Positions 28,556 through 37,800 of a DNA stretch of 64,000 nt are shown here, piece by piece (position 1 is the first letter of the stretch; every line of letters begins with the position of its first letter). The stretch spans positions 248,001 through 312,000 of the forward strand of contig NZ_AP028929.1 in assembly GCF_041154385.1 (NCBI RefSeq), in the 5' to 3' direction. The stretch comes from Streptococcus sp. SN-1. Its GTDB lineage: Bacteria; Bacillota; Bacilli; Lactobacillales; Streptococcaceae. A program made the position numbers and the translations under genes. The notes beneath the pieces were generated by a model. It had not been told where the DNA came from. It made no database searches and worked only from the letters and a program-made list of their open reading frames with translations.

Positions 28556-29905
28556 TTACCTCGCGATCAAGTCATAAATCTTGGTGATGTTTGGCAACAA
28601 GGTCGTTACTAGGAGCTTGTCTCCGACTTCAAGCATATCCTCCCCTGTAGGGAAAATAGTCTTGCCCTTTCGAATGATGGCTGCAATAAGAACCCCTTTT
28701 TTCAATTTCAGTTGAGAAAGTGGTTTAGCAGTCATTTTATTAGCTTCCTTGATATGGAATTGCAGGGTTTCGATTTGGCCATTGGCTAGATGGTGCATGG
28801 CTTGAAGGTCTGAATACTGGGCATTAACCCGACCACGAATAAAGTGCATAATCGTATCTACAGCGATGCTTTTAGGTGTGATGATACTTGAAAAATCAGG
28901 CGCATTGATAATCTCGAGGAGACTGGTACGATTGACCTTGGTGATGTTTTTCTGTACACCTACCCTGTCAAGGAACATAGAAGTAATCAGATTTTCTTCA
29001 TCGACTCCTGTTAGGGTCGCAACGGCATCATAGTTTTGAGCACTTTCTTCCAGTAGGATGTCTTTTGCGGTCCCATCTCCTTGAACGATGTAGAGATTTG
29101 GGAATTTCTCGCTAAAGAAGCTGGCGATCTCAGGATTGATTTCAATAACCTTGGTATCGATTCGACTATCTTTGAGGATACCTAGAAGATAATAAGCGAT
29201 TCTTCCAGCCCCGATGATGAGAAGGCTCTTCACAGCACGTGATTTGAAATAATTATGGAAGAGCATCATATCAACACGGTTACCAGTGACAAAGATTCTA
29301 TCTTTATCCTGTATGGTCATGTCACCACTTGGGATGATAATTTGATGATCTCTTTCTATCGCACATACAATGACATTGCCAAATTTTTTCCGAAAATCAG
29401 AAATGGGCATTTGGCAAAGACCACTTGAGGATTTAACAGTGAATTCCATCAAGCTGACCCGTCCACCAAAGAAACGTTCGACAGATAGGGCGTTGGGGAA
29501 GTCAATGATATTAGCAATAGCGCGGGCAGCCAAGAGTTCAGGATTAACGATAAGAGAAAAACCGAGAATATTCTTTTCCTTGAAATAAGAGTTAGAATAT
29601 TCAGGGTTCCGCACCCGAACGATGGTCTCTTTAGCTCCCATTTTTTTGGCTAGAACGGCTGCAATCATGTTCACTTCATCGTATTCAGTCAGAGCGATAA
29701 AGATATCACAATCCTGGACACTGGCTTGCTCAAGGATGGTAAAATCGGCCCCGTTACCAAGGATACCCATGATATCAAAGCGATTAACAATATGATTGAG
29801 AACAGCTTCGTCTTGCTCAATCAGCAAAACATCATGCTTTTCTGCAACCAAGGAGCGACAGAGGGCAAAACCAACTTTTCCCCCTCCGACAAGGATAATT
29901 TTCAT
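28556..29905 (-). CDS. trkA: Trk potassium uptake regulatory subunit TrkA
   Basis: The 449-residue cytosolic protein has two RCK units, each an NAD-binding Rossmann fold plus RCK_C domain: GGGKVGFALCRSL at about 7-19 and GAGRIAYYLLGIL at about 232-244. TrkA-type subunits gate the TrkH pore in response to nucleotides and, in streptococci, in some cases cyclic di-AMP. Whether this protein binds cyclic di-AMP cannot be read off here. It is the first gene of the operon; trkH follows after 3 nt. Confidence 0.92.
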   Translation of the reverse strand: MKIILVGGGKVGFALCRSLVAEKHDVLLIEQDEAVLNHIVNRFDIMGILGNGADFTILEQASVQDCDIFIALTEYDEVNMIAAVLAKKMGAKETIVRVRNPEYSNSYFKEKNILGFSLIVNPELLAARAIANIIDFPNALSVERFFGGRVSLMEFTVKSSSGLCQMPISDFRKKFGNVIVCAIERDHQIIIPSGDMTIQDKDRIFVTGNRVDMMLFHNYFKSRAVKSLLIIGAGRIAYYLLGILKDSRIDTKVIEINPEIASFFSEKFPNLYIVQGDGTAKDILLEESAQNYDAVATLTGVDEENLITSMFLDRVGVQKNITKVNRTSLLEIINAPDFSSIITPKSIAVDTIMHFIRGRVNAQYSDLQAMHHLANGQIETLQFHIKEANKMTAKPLSQLKLKKGVLIAAIIRKGKTIFPTGEDMLEVGDKLLVTTLLPNITKIYDLIAR

Positions 29906-30093
29906 ATTAAAACCTACTTTTTCATGATGTAACTATCATACCTTTTTTCAAGAAAAAATGCACCTACTAGCTAATAGCAAGAGCTTTTAGTAGGAATTTT
30001 GCTATAAGGTAAAACTATACCCTAATCAATTGAAATAGCTATTAGCACCTTTCTCTGAAATATGGTATGATAAAGGATATACAAGGAGATAAA

Positions 30094-30942
30094 ATGAATA
30101 ATAATTTACTGGTATTACAATCAGACTTTGGTCTGGTTGATGGTGCGGTATCGGCTATGATTGGAGTGGCTTTAGAAGAGTCTCCAACCTTAAAAATTCA
30201 TCATTTGACGCACGATATCACGCCTTATAATATTTTTGAGGGGAGCTATCGTCTCTTTCAGACGGTGGATTACTGGCCTGAGGGAACGACATTTGTATCG
30301 GTGGTCGATCCAGGTGTTGGCTCGAAACGTAAGAGTGTAGTTGCCAAGACTGCAAAAAATCAATACATTGTCACACCAGATAATGGGACGCTTTCTTTTA
30401 TCAAGAAACACGTTGGTATTGTAGCCATTCGTGAAATTTCTGAAGTGGCCAATAGACGCCAAAATACAGAGCATTCTTATACCTTCCACGGTCGTGATGT
30501 CTATGCCTATACTGGTGCTAAACTGGCCAGTGGTCATATTAGTTTTGAGGAAGTGGGGCCAGAGCTCAGTGTAGATCAGATTGTGGAGCTTCCAGTCGTA
30601 GAGACCATCATTGAAGATCATCTGGTGAAGGGAGCTATTGATATTCTGGATGTGCGTTTTGGTTCGCTTTGGACCTCTATCACGCGAGAAGAATTTTACA
30701 AGTTGGAACCAGAGTTTGGTGACCGTTTTGAAGTGACCATCTATCATGCAGATATGCTGGTCTATCAAAATCAGGTTGTCTATGGCAAATCATTTGCAGA
30801 TGTGAGAATTGGGCAACCCATCCTCTACATCAACTCCCTCTATCGTTTAGGTCTGGCTATCAACCAAGGTTCCTTTGCCAAGGCCTATAATGTGGGTGTC
30901 GGTTCATCTTGGACCATTGAAATAAAGAAAATAGAAGGATAA
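30094..30942 (+). CDS. S-adenosylmethionine hydroxide adenosyltransferase-like protein (DUF62)
   Basis: The 282-residue protein starts LVLQSDFGLVDGAVSAMIGV and contains VVDPGVGSKRKSV and TPDNGTLS, the signatures of the SAM hydrolase / fluorinase-like family (formerly DUF62), which cleaves SAM to adenosine and methionine. ATG 30094 has AAGGAG at good spacing; an earlier ATG at 30067 has none. It is followed after 18 bp by an ECF transporter S component and stands at the head of that import locus. The physiological role of the family is unsettled. Confidence 0.85.
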   Translation: MNNNLLVLQSDFGLVDGAVSAMIGVALEESPTLKIHHLTHDITPYNIFEGSYRLFQTVDYWPEGTTFVSVVDPGVGSKRKSVVAKTAKNQYIVTPDNGTLSFIKKHVGIVAIREISEVANRRQNTEHSYTFHGRDVYAYTGAKLASGHISFEEVGPELSVDQIVELPVVETIIEDHLVKGAIDILDVRFGSLWTSITREEFYKLEPEFGDRFEVTIYHADMLVYQNQVVYGKSFADVRIGQPILYINSLYRLGLAINQGSFAKAYNVGVGSSWTIEIKKIEG

Positions 30943-30960
30943 AATAGGAGAATAAATAGT

Positions 30961-31509
30961 ATGGAAATCAAATTTACAATTAAACAAGTTGTTGCTGTCG
31001 GAATTGGCGCTGCCCTCTTTGTCGTCATCGGGATGATCAACATTCCGACCCCTGTTCCAAATACAAGCATCCAGCTTCAGTATGCGGTACAAGCGCTACT
31101 TTCTATTATTTTTGGACCGATTATCGGTTTGCTTGTCGGGTTGATTGGTCATGCAATCAAGGACTCTCTTGCTGGTTACGGTTTGTGGTGGACTTGGATT
31201 ATCGCTAGTGGGCTCTTTGGTCTAGCTGTGGGGCTATTTAGAAAGTACGTTCGCGTAATCAATGGTGTCTTTGACTGGAAAGATATTCTTATTTTTAACC
31301 TCATTCAACTACTTGCAAATGCCCTTGTTTGGGGTGTCTTAGCACCACTTGGAGATGTTGTGATTTATCAAGAAGCTGCAGAAAAAGTATTTGCCCAAGG
31401 GATTGTTGCGGGAATTGCTAATGGTGTATCTGTAGCTATTGCAGGAACTCTTCTCTTGCTTGCCTATGCAGGAACTCAAACTCGTGCAGGAAGTTTGAAA
31501 AAGGATTAA
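30961..31509 (+). CDS. ECF transporter substrate-binding (S) component, UPF0397 family
   Basis: This 182-residue membrane protein has five or six hydrophobic segments and the UPF0397 pattern [46 protein letters not shown]. It would capture a vitamin or similar small molecule and dock on the ATPase/EcfT module encoded downstream. The substrate is not known. A terminator-like hairpin and a BOX element lie between it and the ATPase gene, which is unusual for an operon and may reduce readthrough. Confidence 0.85.
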   Translation: MEIKFTIKQVVAVGIGAALFVVIGMINIPTPVPNTSIQLQYAVQALLSIIFGPIIGLLVGLIGHAIKDSLAGYGLWWTWIIASGLFGLAVGLFRKYVRVINGVFDWKDILIFNLIQLLANALVWGVLAPLGDVVIYQEAAEKVFAQGIVAGIANGVSVAIAGTLLLLAYAGTQTRAGSLKKD

Positions 31510-31519
31510 AATGATGGGG

Positions 31520-31542
31520 AAGGCTGGGCAACCAGTCTTTTT
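31520..31542 (+). terminator. Terminator or attenuator inside the ECF locus
   Basis: AGGCTGG / CCAGTCT stem, GCAA-type loop, then TTTTT, 10 nt after the S-component stop. Confidence 0.65.
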
Positions 31543-31653
31543 GCTGTTTATAGGCTAGTCGGGTAAGCAATTTAGGATAGGAATTTTTTGGCGCTAAGAT
31601 TTTAAGAGAAGAGACTGCAAGAAGGGTTCGATTTATGATAAAATAGAAGTCTA

Positions 31654-31767
31654 ATACTCTGCGAAAATCTAATTCAAACCGCGTCAGCTCTATCTGCAAC
31701 CTCAAAACAGTGTTTTGAGCAACCTACGGCTAGCTTCCTGGTTTGCTCTTTGATTTTCATTGAGTAG
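31654..31767 (+). repeat. BOX element upstream of the ECF ATPase gene
   Basis: It starts ATACTCTGCGAAAATC, contains CAAAACAGTGTTTTG (boxB palindrome) and ends TCATTGAGTAG. It lies 23 nt upstream of ATG 31791. The boxA part is shortened. Confidence 0.8.
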
Positions 31768-31790
31768 AAGAAGCGAATGAAGAGAGTAAG

Positions 31791-33473
31791 ATGAAAGAAG
31801 CTATAATTGAGTGGAAGGATTTCTCTTTCCGGTATGAAACACAACAAGAACCGACCTTGCAAGGGGTAGACTTGACTATTTACAAGGGAGAGAAAGTCTT
31901 AATTGTTGGGCCATCTGGGTCAGGCAAGTCTACCTTGGGTCAGTGTTTGAATGGAATTATTCCCAATATTTACAAGGGGCAGATGTCTGGAGAATTTTTG
32001 ATCAAGGGGCAAGCAGCCTTTGATATGAGTATCTATGATAAATCTCATCTAGTCAGTACAGTTTTGCAGGATACAGATGGGCAGTTTATCGGCTTGTCCG
32101 TAGCAGAGGATTTGGCTTTTGCTCTGGAAAATGATGTGACAGCTCTAGATGAGATGAAAAATCGTGTTCATAAATGGGCTGAAAAGCTGGACCTTATTTC
32201 TTTACTGAATCAGCGTCCTCAGGATTTGTCTGGTGGACAAAAGCAGCGAGTTAGTCTAGCTGGTGTCTTGATTGATGAGAGTCCGATTCTCTTGTTTGAT
32301 GAGCCGCTCGCCAATCTGGATCCCAAGTCAGGTCAGGATATTATCGAATTGATTGACCAGATTCATAAGGAAGAGGGGACGACGACTTTTATTATCGAGC
32401 ACCGTTTAGAGGACGTTCTGCATCGCCCTGTGGATCGGATTGTCTTGATAAACGATGGCCGTATCCTCTTTAATGGGAGTCCTGATCAGTTATTGGCGAC
32501 TGATTTGTTGACCCAAAATGGGATTCGCGAACCCCTTTATCTAACTACTTTACGTCAATTGGGTGTGGATTTAGTCAAGGAAGAACAGTTAGCAAATCTG
32601 GATAACATGTCTATCTCAAAAGGTCAGGTTCAGTTGCAGACTGAATTGGTAAAAGAGACACCAGATTTGCAGTCACTTTTTAGACTAGATGATGTGTCTT
32701 TTTCTTATGATGATAGACCGATTTTAAAATCCCTACATTTAGATATTAAAAAGGGTGAAAAAATTGCCATTGTCGGAAAAAATGGAGCAGGGAAATCAAC
32801 CCTAGCCAAGTCCTTAAGTAGCTTTATCCAGACGGAAGGCCGCTATCTTTGGGAAGGACAGGATATCAAAGGAGATTCTGTTGCAGAGCGGGCGGAACGA
32901 GTAGGCTATGTGCTGCAAAATCCCAATCAAATGATTTCAACCAATATGATTTTTGATGAGGTGGCTCTAGGACTTCGTTTGCGAGGTGTAGACGAGCAGG
33001 AAATTGAAACGAGAGTCTATGAAACTTTGAAAATCTGTGGTCTCTATGAATTCCGTAATTGGCCTATTTCTGCCCTGTCATTTGGGCAGAAAAAACGTGT
33101 GACTATTGCATCGATTTTGGTTTTAGGGGCTGAAATTATCCTCTTAGATGAACCGACAGCAGGTCAAGACCAGAAGAACTATACTGAGATTATGGAATTT
33201 CTTGAAGAACTGCATCAAAAAGGGCATACCATTGTCATGATTACCCATGATATGCAATTGATGCTGGATTATTCAGATCGGGCCCTTGTCATGGTGGATG
33301 GGGAATTGATTGCTGATACTGATCCAGCTAGTCTGTTGAGCAATCCTGAGCTGTTAGTAAAAGCCAACCTAAAAGAAACTTCAATCTTTAACTTGGCCAA
33401 GAAACTAGACGTGGATCCACTTGCTTTAACGGCATTTTACAAAGAAAGGAGAGAAGGATGCAAGCTAAATTAA
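31791..33473 (+). CDS. ECF transporter ATPase with two fused ABC domains
   Basis: The 560-residue protein fuses two ATPase domains. The first has Walker [10 protein letters not shown] (about 38-46), signature LSGGQKQR and Walker [14 protein letters not shown]. The second has Walker [10 protein letters not shown] (about 328-336), signature LSFGQKKR and Walker [12 protein letters not shown]. It acts as the EcfA/EcfA' pair in one chain. It overlaps the EcfT gene by 16 nt. Together with the upstream UPF0397 S component this is a dedicated group I-type ECF importer of unknown substrate. Confidence 0.9.
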   Translation: MKEAIIEWKDFSFRYETQQEPTLQGVDLTIYKGEKVLIVGPSGSGKSTLGQCLNGIIPNIYKGQMSGEFLIKGQAAFDMSIYDKSHLVSTVLQDTDGQFIGLSVAEDLAFALENDVTALDEMKNRVHKWAEKLDLISLLNQRPQDLSGGQKQRVSLAGVLIDESPILLFDEPLANLDPKSGQDIIELIDQIHKEEGTTTFIIEHRLEDVLHRPVDRIVLINDGRILFNGSPDQLLATDLLTQNGIREPLYLTTLRQLGVDLVKEEQLANLDNMSISKGQVQLQTELVKETPDLQSLFRLDDVSFSYDDRPILKSLHLDIKKGEKIAIVGKNGAGKSTLAKSLSSFIQTEGRYLWEGQDIKGDSVAERAERVGYVLQNPNQMISTNMIFDEVALGLRLRGVDEQEIETRVYETLKICGLYEFRNWPISALSFGQKKRVTIASILVLGAEIILLDEPTAGQDQKNYTEIMEFLEELHQKGHTIVMITHDMQLMLDYSDRALVMVDGELIADTDPASLLSNPELLVKANLKETSIFNLAKKLDVDPLALTAFYKERREGCKLN

Positions 33474-34288
33474 TCGGTTACCAGCATAGAGATACTGTGA
33501 TTCATCGCTTGTCAGGTGCTGGGAAACTCCTCTTTTTCATTCTCGTGTCATTGGCGGCCATGATTAGCTATGATACCAGATTGCTTGTTCTGATCGCCAT
33601 CTTTTCGGTCTTTCTCCTCTATTTGTCAGAAATCCGCTTTAAAGATGTTTCCTTTGTAGCTGTTTTTGCGACGGTATTTGCCGTTTTAAACGTCTTGATG
33701 GTCTATCTCTTTTCTCCTGAGTATGGGGTTGGACTTTACGGAGAGAGAAGTGTGATTTGGCAGGGAATCGGTGCCTACACTCTGACCAGTCAAGAGCTCT
33801 TTTATCTGCTAAATTTGGCCATTAAGTACCTTTGTACTATTCCTCTGGCTATTATCTTTTTGATGACAACTCATCCTAGTCAGTTTGCTTCTAGTTTAAA
33901 TCAAATTGGTGTGCCTTACAAGATTGCCTATTCTGTAAGCCTGACCTTGCGCTATATTCCAGATTTGCAGGAAGAATTCTTTACTATCAAGATGTCTCAG
34001 GAGGCGCGTGGGATGGAATTATCCAAGAAAGCTTCTCTTATGCAACGAATCAAAGGCAATCTGCGCATTATTACTCCCTTGATTTTCAGTTCGCTAGAAC
34101 GCATTGATACCATCGCGACCGCCATGGAGCTTCGACGCTTTGGGAAAGAGAAGAAACGCACTTGGTATAGTTATCAGGCCTTGAAAAAAGGAGACTATAT
34201 TACCTTGCTCTTGGCAACCTTGTTTTTAGTAACCAGTTTACTACTTATCTTGCAGAATCAGGGACGATTTTACAACCCTTGGAAATAG
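33458..34288 (+). CDS. ECF transporter transmembrane (T) component
   Basis: The 276-residue membrane protein carries the two Ala-Arg-Gly type coupling motifs of Ecf[10 protein letters not shown] (about 183-191) and TAMELRRFG (about 219-227). They contact the ATPase domains. It overlaps the ATPase gene by 16 nt and completes the S-AA'-T transporter set with the two upstream genes. The next gene, trmL, is separated by an independent promoter and a small RNA-like leader. Confidence 0.88.
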   Translation: MQAKLIGYQHRDTVIHRLSGAGKLLFFILVSLAAMISYDTRLLVLIAIFSVFLLYLSEIRFKDVSFVAVFATVFAVLNVLMVYLFSPEYGVGLYGERSVIWQGIGAYTLTSQELFYLLNLAIKYLCTIPLAIIFLMTTHPSQFASSLNQIGVPYKIAYSVSLTLRYIPDLQEEFFTIKMSQEARGMELSKKASLMQRIKGNLRIITPLIFSSLERIDTIATAMELRRFGKEKKRTWYSYQALKKGDYITLLLATLFLVTSLLLILQNQGRFYNPWK

Positions 34289-34321
34289 CTTGAAAAAATT
34301 GAAAAAATCAAGTCGTTTCTA

Positions 34322-34349
34322 TTGACAATGATTCTGAAAGTGTTATACT
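34322..34349 (+). promoter_or_regulatory. Promoter upstream of trmL
   Basis: TTGACA (34322-34327), a 16-bp spacer and TATACT (34344-34349). Confidence 0.75.
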
Positions 34350-34355
34350 AAGAAA

Positions 34356-34457
34356 GTAGTTTCGCTGATTTACTTCAAACCTGTTGTGAGGTAAGTTAAC
34401 GATGCCTTAACCACGCTGTTTGCTGAGCTTGACTCCGGGCAGTGTGGCTATTTTTTT
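34356..34457 (+). ncRNA. Candidate small RNA or attenuator leader before trmL
   Basis: About 100 nt run from the predicted transcription start to an intrinsic terminator formed by CCACGCTG (34411-34418), CAGTGTGG (34440-34447) and seven T. Two smaller hairpins precede it (ACCT...AGGT and GTTAA...TTAAC). No open frame fits. It could be a free small RNA or a transcription attenuator of trmL. I cannot match it to a known family. Confidence 0.55.
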
Positions 34458-34480
34458 GCAATGGTGAAAGGAAGCAAGTC

Positions 34481-34984
34481 ATGACAAATCACATTGTATT
34501 ATTTGAACCTCAAATTCCACAAAATACAGGCAATATCGCGCGTACTTGCGCTGCGACCAATTCTCCCCTCCACATCATAAAGCCTATGGGATTTCCTATC
34601 GATGACCGCAAGATGAAGCGAGCTGGGTTGGATTATTGGGATAAACTAGAGATTTATTTTTACGAGAGTTTAGAGGATTTCATGTCTCAGATGGAGGGAA
34701 AACTCTATCTGATTTCAAAATTCGCGGAAAAAGTCTATTCTGAGGTGGATTTATCGACTAACGAAGACCATTATTTTCTATTTGGACGTGAAGACAAGGG
34801 CTTGCCTGAGGACTTTATGCGAGAACATCCTGAGAAGGCTCTCCGTATTCCTATGAATGATGAACATGTCCGCAGTCTCAATGTGTCTAATACCGTCTGC
34901 ATGATTGTCTACGAAGCCCTCCGCCAGCAGAACTTTGCAGGTCTTGAGCTCGTTCATACCTATGAAGCAGATAAATTGAAATAA
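34481..34984 (+). CDS. trmL: tRNA (cytidine/uridine-34 2'-O)-methyltransferase TrmL
   Basis: The 167-residue SPOUT-class enzyme methylates the wobble ribose of tRNA-Leu. Signatures include [21 protein letters not shown] at the N-terminus and FGREDKGLP / [19 protein letters not shown] toward the C-terminal knot. ATG 34481 is preceded by AAAGGAAG; the frame extends upstream through the terminator hairpin, which is not credible coding. Expression depends on readthrough of, or a start after, the leader terminator. Confidence 0.92.
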   Translation: MTNHIVLFEPQIPQNTGNIARTCAATNSPLHIIKPMGFPIDDRKMKRAGLDYWDKLEIYFYESLEDFMSQMEGKLYLISKFAEKVYSEVDLSTNEDHYFLFGREDKGLPEDFMREHPEKALRIPMNDEHVRSLNVSNTVCMIVYEALRQQNFAGLELVHTYEADKLK

Positions 34985-35010
34985 AAAATGAAAATGAAAA
35001 TAAACAAAAT

Positions 35011-35033
35011 GCTTGCGCTTGCAAGCGTTTTTT
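35011..35033 (+). terminator. Terminator after trmL
   Basis: GCTTGC / GCAAGC hairpin followed by a T run. It contains the -35 (TTGCGC, 35013-35018) of the ribU promoter, whose -10 is TATGAT (35036-35041) after a 17-bp spacer. Confidence 0.7.
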
Positions 35034-35047
35034 GTTATGATAAAAGA

Positions 35048-35258
35048 GTCTTCAGGGCAGGGTGTGATTCCCGACCGGCGGTAAATTTGACTAGCTATTT
35101 TAGCTTTCTCGTCGTTGTCTGGTCTCGATATACTTTAAGTATTATCTTCGACTGCGACGCCTAGATAAATCTAAAATATCTTAGCCAAATAAGTCCGCGA
35201 GCGCAAGCTGATGTGGTGAGATTCCACAACCGACAGTATAGTCTGGATGGGAGAAGAC
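35048..35258 (+). promoter_or_regulatory. FMN riboswitch (RFN element) with an enlarged variable stem
   Basis: P1 is GTCTTC (35048-35053) paired with GAAGAC (35253-35258). Conserved blocks are visible: AGGGCAGGGTG, ATTCCCGACCGGCGGT, AGTCCGCGAGCG, TGAGATTCCAC, CCGACAGT and AGTCTGGATGGGAGAAG. It starts where transcription should begin and controls ribU by FMN level. A stem of about 107 nt (35084-35190) takes the place of the usual short variable hairpin. No clear terminator follows, so control may act at translation. Confidence 0.93.
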
Positions 35259-35425
35259 GAAAGAATAGCTTTGTCTGTTCTGATAGATTTATAGCTGAAC
35301 TGTAACCGCTTGCTTGAATTTCCTTAATAGAGTGAGAGGGAACTTTTGGGATATAAAAAGTGAGAATAGATAGAGGAATCCTTTCTAACTTCTTCTGATT
35401 TTATAGAAAATTGGAGGAACCTGTT

Positions 35426-35989
35426 ATGACAAACACACGTCGACTTTCGACCATTGCGATTTTATCAGCCATCTCATTTGTGCTGATGTACTTTGACTTT
35501 CCGCTTTTGCCAGCGGCGTCCTTCCTCAAGATCGAATTTAGTATCTTGCCAGTCCTTGTGGGTTTGGTGGTCATGGATTTGCCTGCTGCTCTAGGAATTC
35601 TCTTGCTTCGCTCACTCTTGAAATTGCTTCTTAATAGTCAAGGTGTGAATACTTACATTGGTTTGCCGATGAATATCGTAGCTTTAGGAGTTTTTGTCAT
35701 CGTATTTGCTTTGATTTGGAAAAAGGAACGGACAACTCTTCGTTTCCTACTAGGCTCTCTAGCTGGGACTATTGGTTTAACCGTGGCTATGTTGGTTCTC
35801 AACTATGTTTATGCTGTTCCTTTGTACGCTAAGTTTGCTAACTTTGATATTGGAAAAATTTTGGGACTTTCCAACTACCTAATGACCATGGTATTACCTT
35901 TTAACTTGATTGAGGGTGTAATCTTTTCCGTTTCATTCTGGTTGTTGTATATTCTCTTGAAACCAACCTTAAAACATTATGAGAGATAA
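35426..35989 (+). CDS. ribU: Riboflavin ECF transporter S component RibU
   Basis: The 187-residue protein has six hydrophobic segments and the RibU sequence LMYFDFPLLPAASFLKIEFSILPVLVG (about 18-44). It binds riboflavin and imports it with a shared ECF energising module encoded elsewhere. The FMN riboswitch directly upstream confirms the substrate. I use ATG 35426 with GGAGG upstream; an in-frame TTG at 35411 overlaps that site. The PAP2 gene overlaps the 3' end by 11 nt, so both are under riboswitch control. Confidence 0.93.
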   Translation: MTNTRRLSTIAILSAISFVLMYFDFPLLPAASFLKIEFSILPVLVGLVVMDLPAALGILLLRSLLKLLLNSQGVNTYIGLPMNIVALGVFVIVFALIWKKERTTLRFLLGSLAGTIGLTVAMLVLNYVYAVPLYAKFANFDIGKILGLSNYLMTMVLPFNLIEGVIFSVSFWLLYILLKPTLKHYER

Positions 35990-36629
35990 ACAAACATTTT
36001 TAATGAAGGGCAGTTTTGCCCTTTTACTTTTCGTTATTCTTGGCTACATGGTCAAATTTTACCCTGAAACGCTGGTCGGTTTTGACCAACCGATACAGAC
36101 TGCCGTTCGAGGAGACTTGCCAGATTACTTGACTATTCTTTTTAGGGCCATCACACGCTTGATTGATATTCCAGTGATTATCACTTGGGTTGTCATTACA
36201 GCTTTTGTCTTTTATCGTAAGCGGTGGAAGGTAGAAAGTTTCTTCATGCTGGGAAATCTGGCTTTGGCAGGTCTTTTAATCGTGACCTTTAAAAATATCT
36301 ACCAGCGCCCACGACCAGCTATTTTACACTTGGTTGAGGAGAAGGGATTTTCCTTTCCAAGTGGCCATTCTCTGGCTGTAACCTTGATGGTCGGTTCTCT
36401 GATTATCATTCTCAGTCAACGGATGAAAAATCCAGTCTGGAGAAAAATCGTACAAATCGTCCTTGGTCTCTACCTAGTCAGTGTGCTGGTATCAAGGGTC
36501 TATCTGGGAGTTCACTATCCATCAGATGTCCTTGCCAGTCTCTGTGTGGGCTTGGGAGTCCTGTTTATCGAGTTTCCCTTCTATGACAAGCTCCGATTCC
36601 AATGGCGATTTAAAGGCAAGCAGAAGTGA
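35979..36629 (+). CDS. PAP2-family membrane phosphatase
   Basis: This 216-residue membrane protein has complete PAP2 motifs: KNIYQRPRP (K-x6-RP), FPSGHS (PSGH) and SRVYLGVHYPSDV (SR-x5-H-x3-D). It likely dephosphorylates a lipid diphosphate such as undecaprenyl diphosphate. It overlaps ribU by 11 nt, so it should be co-transcribed from the riboswitch promoter; whether this link is functional or only positional is unclear. Its motifs are more canonical than those of the PAP2 protein encoded at 7481. Confidence 0.9.
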   Translation: MRDKQTFLMKGSFALLLFVILGYMVKFYPETLVGFDQPIQTAVRGDLPDYLTILFRAITRLIDIPVIITWVVITAFVFYRKRWKVESFFMLGNLALAGLLIVTFKNIYQRPRPAILHLVEEKGFSFPSGHSLAVTLMVGSLIIILSQRMKNPVWRKIVQIVLGLYLVSVLVSRVYLGVHYPSDVLASLCVGLGVLFIEFPFYDKLRFQWRFKGKQK

Positions 36630-36656
36630 GTATCAAATTCCTTTGAGGAGAAAGAA

Positions 36657-37076
36657 ATGAAAGTCAATATAGCAGATCTTCATCCGACTCAACTATACTT
36701 ATCAGAAAAGAAGTTGCAAGATATTCAGATGCTTTACCAGTCGGCAGAAACAATCCAAGTCGATCCAATCAGTATTCTTGCCTTTGGAAATTGCTTGTTG
36801 ATTACAGATGGACATCACAGGGCTTATCAGGCTTTATTGGCAGGTCGGGATACGATTTCTGCTGAGTGGGATAGAGATGGTGGTGATGAACTATATCATC
36901 TCTATGCGCAATCTTGTGAGGAAAGAATGATTTACTCTGTTCTGGATTTAAAAAATCATATCTTAGCTCAAGATGAGTATGAAGCAAAATGGTATAACTG
37001 GTGTGATGGTTTTAATCAAGCAGCAACTATTTTGTGGAAAAGGAAAGCAGATGAAACGGATTTTACAAATAGATAA
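36657..37076 (+). CDS. ParB-like nuclease-fold small protein
   Basis: The 139-residue protein contains ADLHPTQLYLSEKKLQDI near the start and the motif LITDGHHRAYQALLAG at about residues 43-58. This resembles the DGxHR box of ParB/Srx-fold proteins that hydrolyse nucleotides or act on phosphate esters. There is no DNA-binding domain, so it is not a chromosome-partition ParB. GGAG precedes ATG 36657. The next acetyltransferase gene starts within its 3' end (26-nt overlap). The cellular role is unknown. Confidence 0.7.
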   Translation: MKVNIADLHPTQLYLSEKKLQDIQMLYQSAETIQVDPISILAFGNCLLITDGHHRAYQALLAGRDTISAEWDRDGGDELYHLYAQSCEERMIYSVLDLKNHILAQDEYEAKWYNWCDGFNQAATILWKRKADETDFTNR

Positions 37077-37530
37077 TGCACTGCGTCTTGTTCCTTATTA
37101 TAAGGTCAATCATTGTGAAGAAGCTTTTGCTTGGTATCAGGATGTGAACTTAGTTCACCTCGTAGATGGTGTGAAGAAACCTTATAGTCAAGAAACTTTG
37201 GAAGCTATGTATTCCCATTTGGATCAGCATGGTGAACTTTTTTGGATTGAAGTCAAGGAGAAGGGAGAATGGTTTCCAATTGGGGATGTTACACTATCTC
37301 AGGATAATCTCCCCATTGTGATTGGGAATTCCGCTTACCAACATCGAGGACTTGGAAAAAAGATTCTAAGTGCTTTGATTGAATTGGCTCGAGTAAAAGG
37401 ATGGAAAGAATTGAGAGTCAAGGAAATCTACACCTACAATCATGCTTCTAGGAGGTGTTTCAAGTCGCTTGGATTTGTGGAAAATGGAGCAACAGAAAAA
37501 GGAATGAGTTTTGTATTGAAATTAATCTAA
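37051..37530 (+). CDS. GNAT-family N-acetyltransferase (RimJ/RimL-like)
   Basis: The 159-residue protein carries the acetyl-CoA-binding motif YQHRGLGKKILSALIELA (about 98-115) and the late motif NHASRRCFKSLGFVENG, typical of RimJ/RimL-like acetyltransferases acting on amino groups of proteins or small molecules. I choose ATG 37051, which has AAAGGAAAG upstream; a longer frame begins inside the previous gene without a ribosome site. The substrate cannot be inferred. Confidence 0.82.
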   Translation: MKRILQIDNALRLVPYYKVNHCEEAFAWYQDVNLVHLVDGVKKPYSQETLEAMYSHLDQHGELFWIEVKEKGEWFPIGDVTLSQDNLPIVIGNSAYQHRGLGKKILSALIELARVKGWKELRVKEIYTYNHASRRCFKSLGFVENGATEKGMSFVLKLI

Positions 37531-37570
37531 TCTAACTTGTTTTTTAACTCAAAATCTGATAAACTATGTA

Positions 37571-37755
37571 GTAATTGAATAGAAATCTGCAAGACTAGTA
37601 ACTCAAGGGAAGTATATCAGGGAGGAGAGCCGTGACTGCAAGCTCTCTATATGAAAGCTGGGTGAATTCACTTGTGCATGGATTTAGAAATGAAGGTCTG
37701 ACTTGTCAGATAAAAACGGATGGTACCGCGTGTCAACGCTCCGAGTGGAGTTTTT
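37571..37755 (+). promoter_or_regulatory. T-box riboswitch for phenylalanyl-tRNA synthetase
   Basis: The T-box core TGGTACCGCG lies at 37721-37730. A TTC phenylalanine specifier sits in GAATTCAC (37667-37669) after an AGGGAGGAGAGCC stem I. The terminator is CTCC-GAGT-GGAG followed by TTTTT (37739-37755). Uncharged tRNA-Phe should stabilise the antiterminator and raise pheS expression. Confidence 0.92.
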
Positions 37756-37800
37756 GGCATGTGGTTTTCTTTTTATCTACGAGAGACTGATGGAGGAATT

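Noticed and set aside
34356-34457. CiaR-controlled csRNA
   Set aside because: Size and terminator would fit, but the CiaR direct repeat TTTAAG-N5-TTTAAG is absent from the promoter.
37720-37800. 27-codon N-terminal extension of pheS
   Set aside because: It overlaps the T-box core and terminator; the GGAGG-preceded ATG at 37801 gives the standard length.
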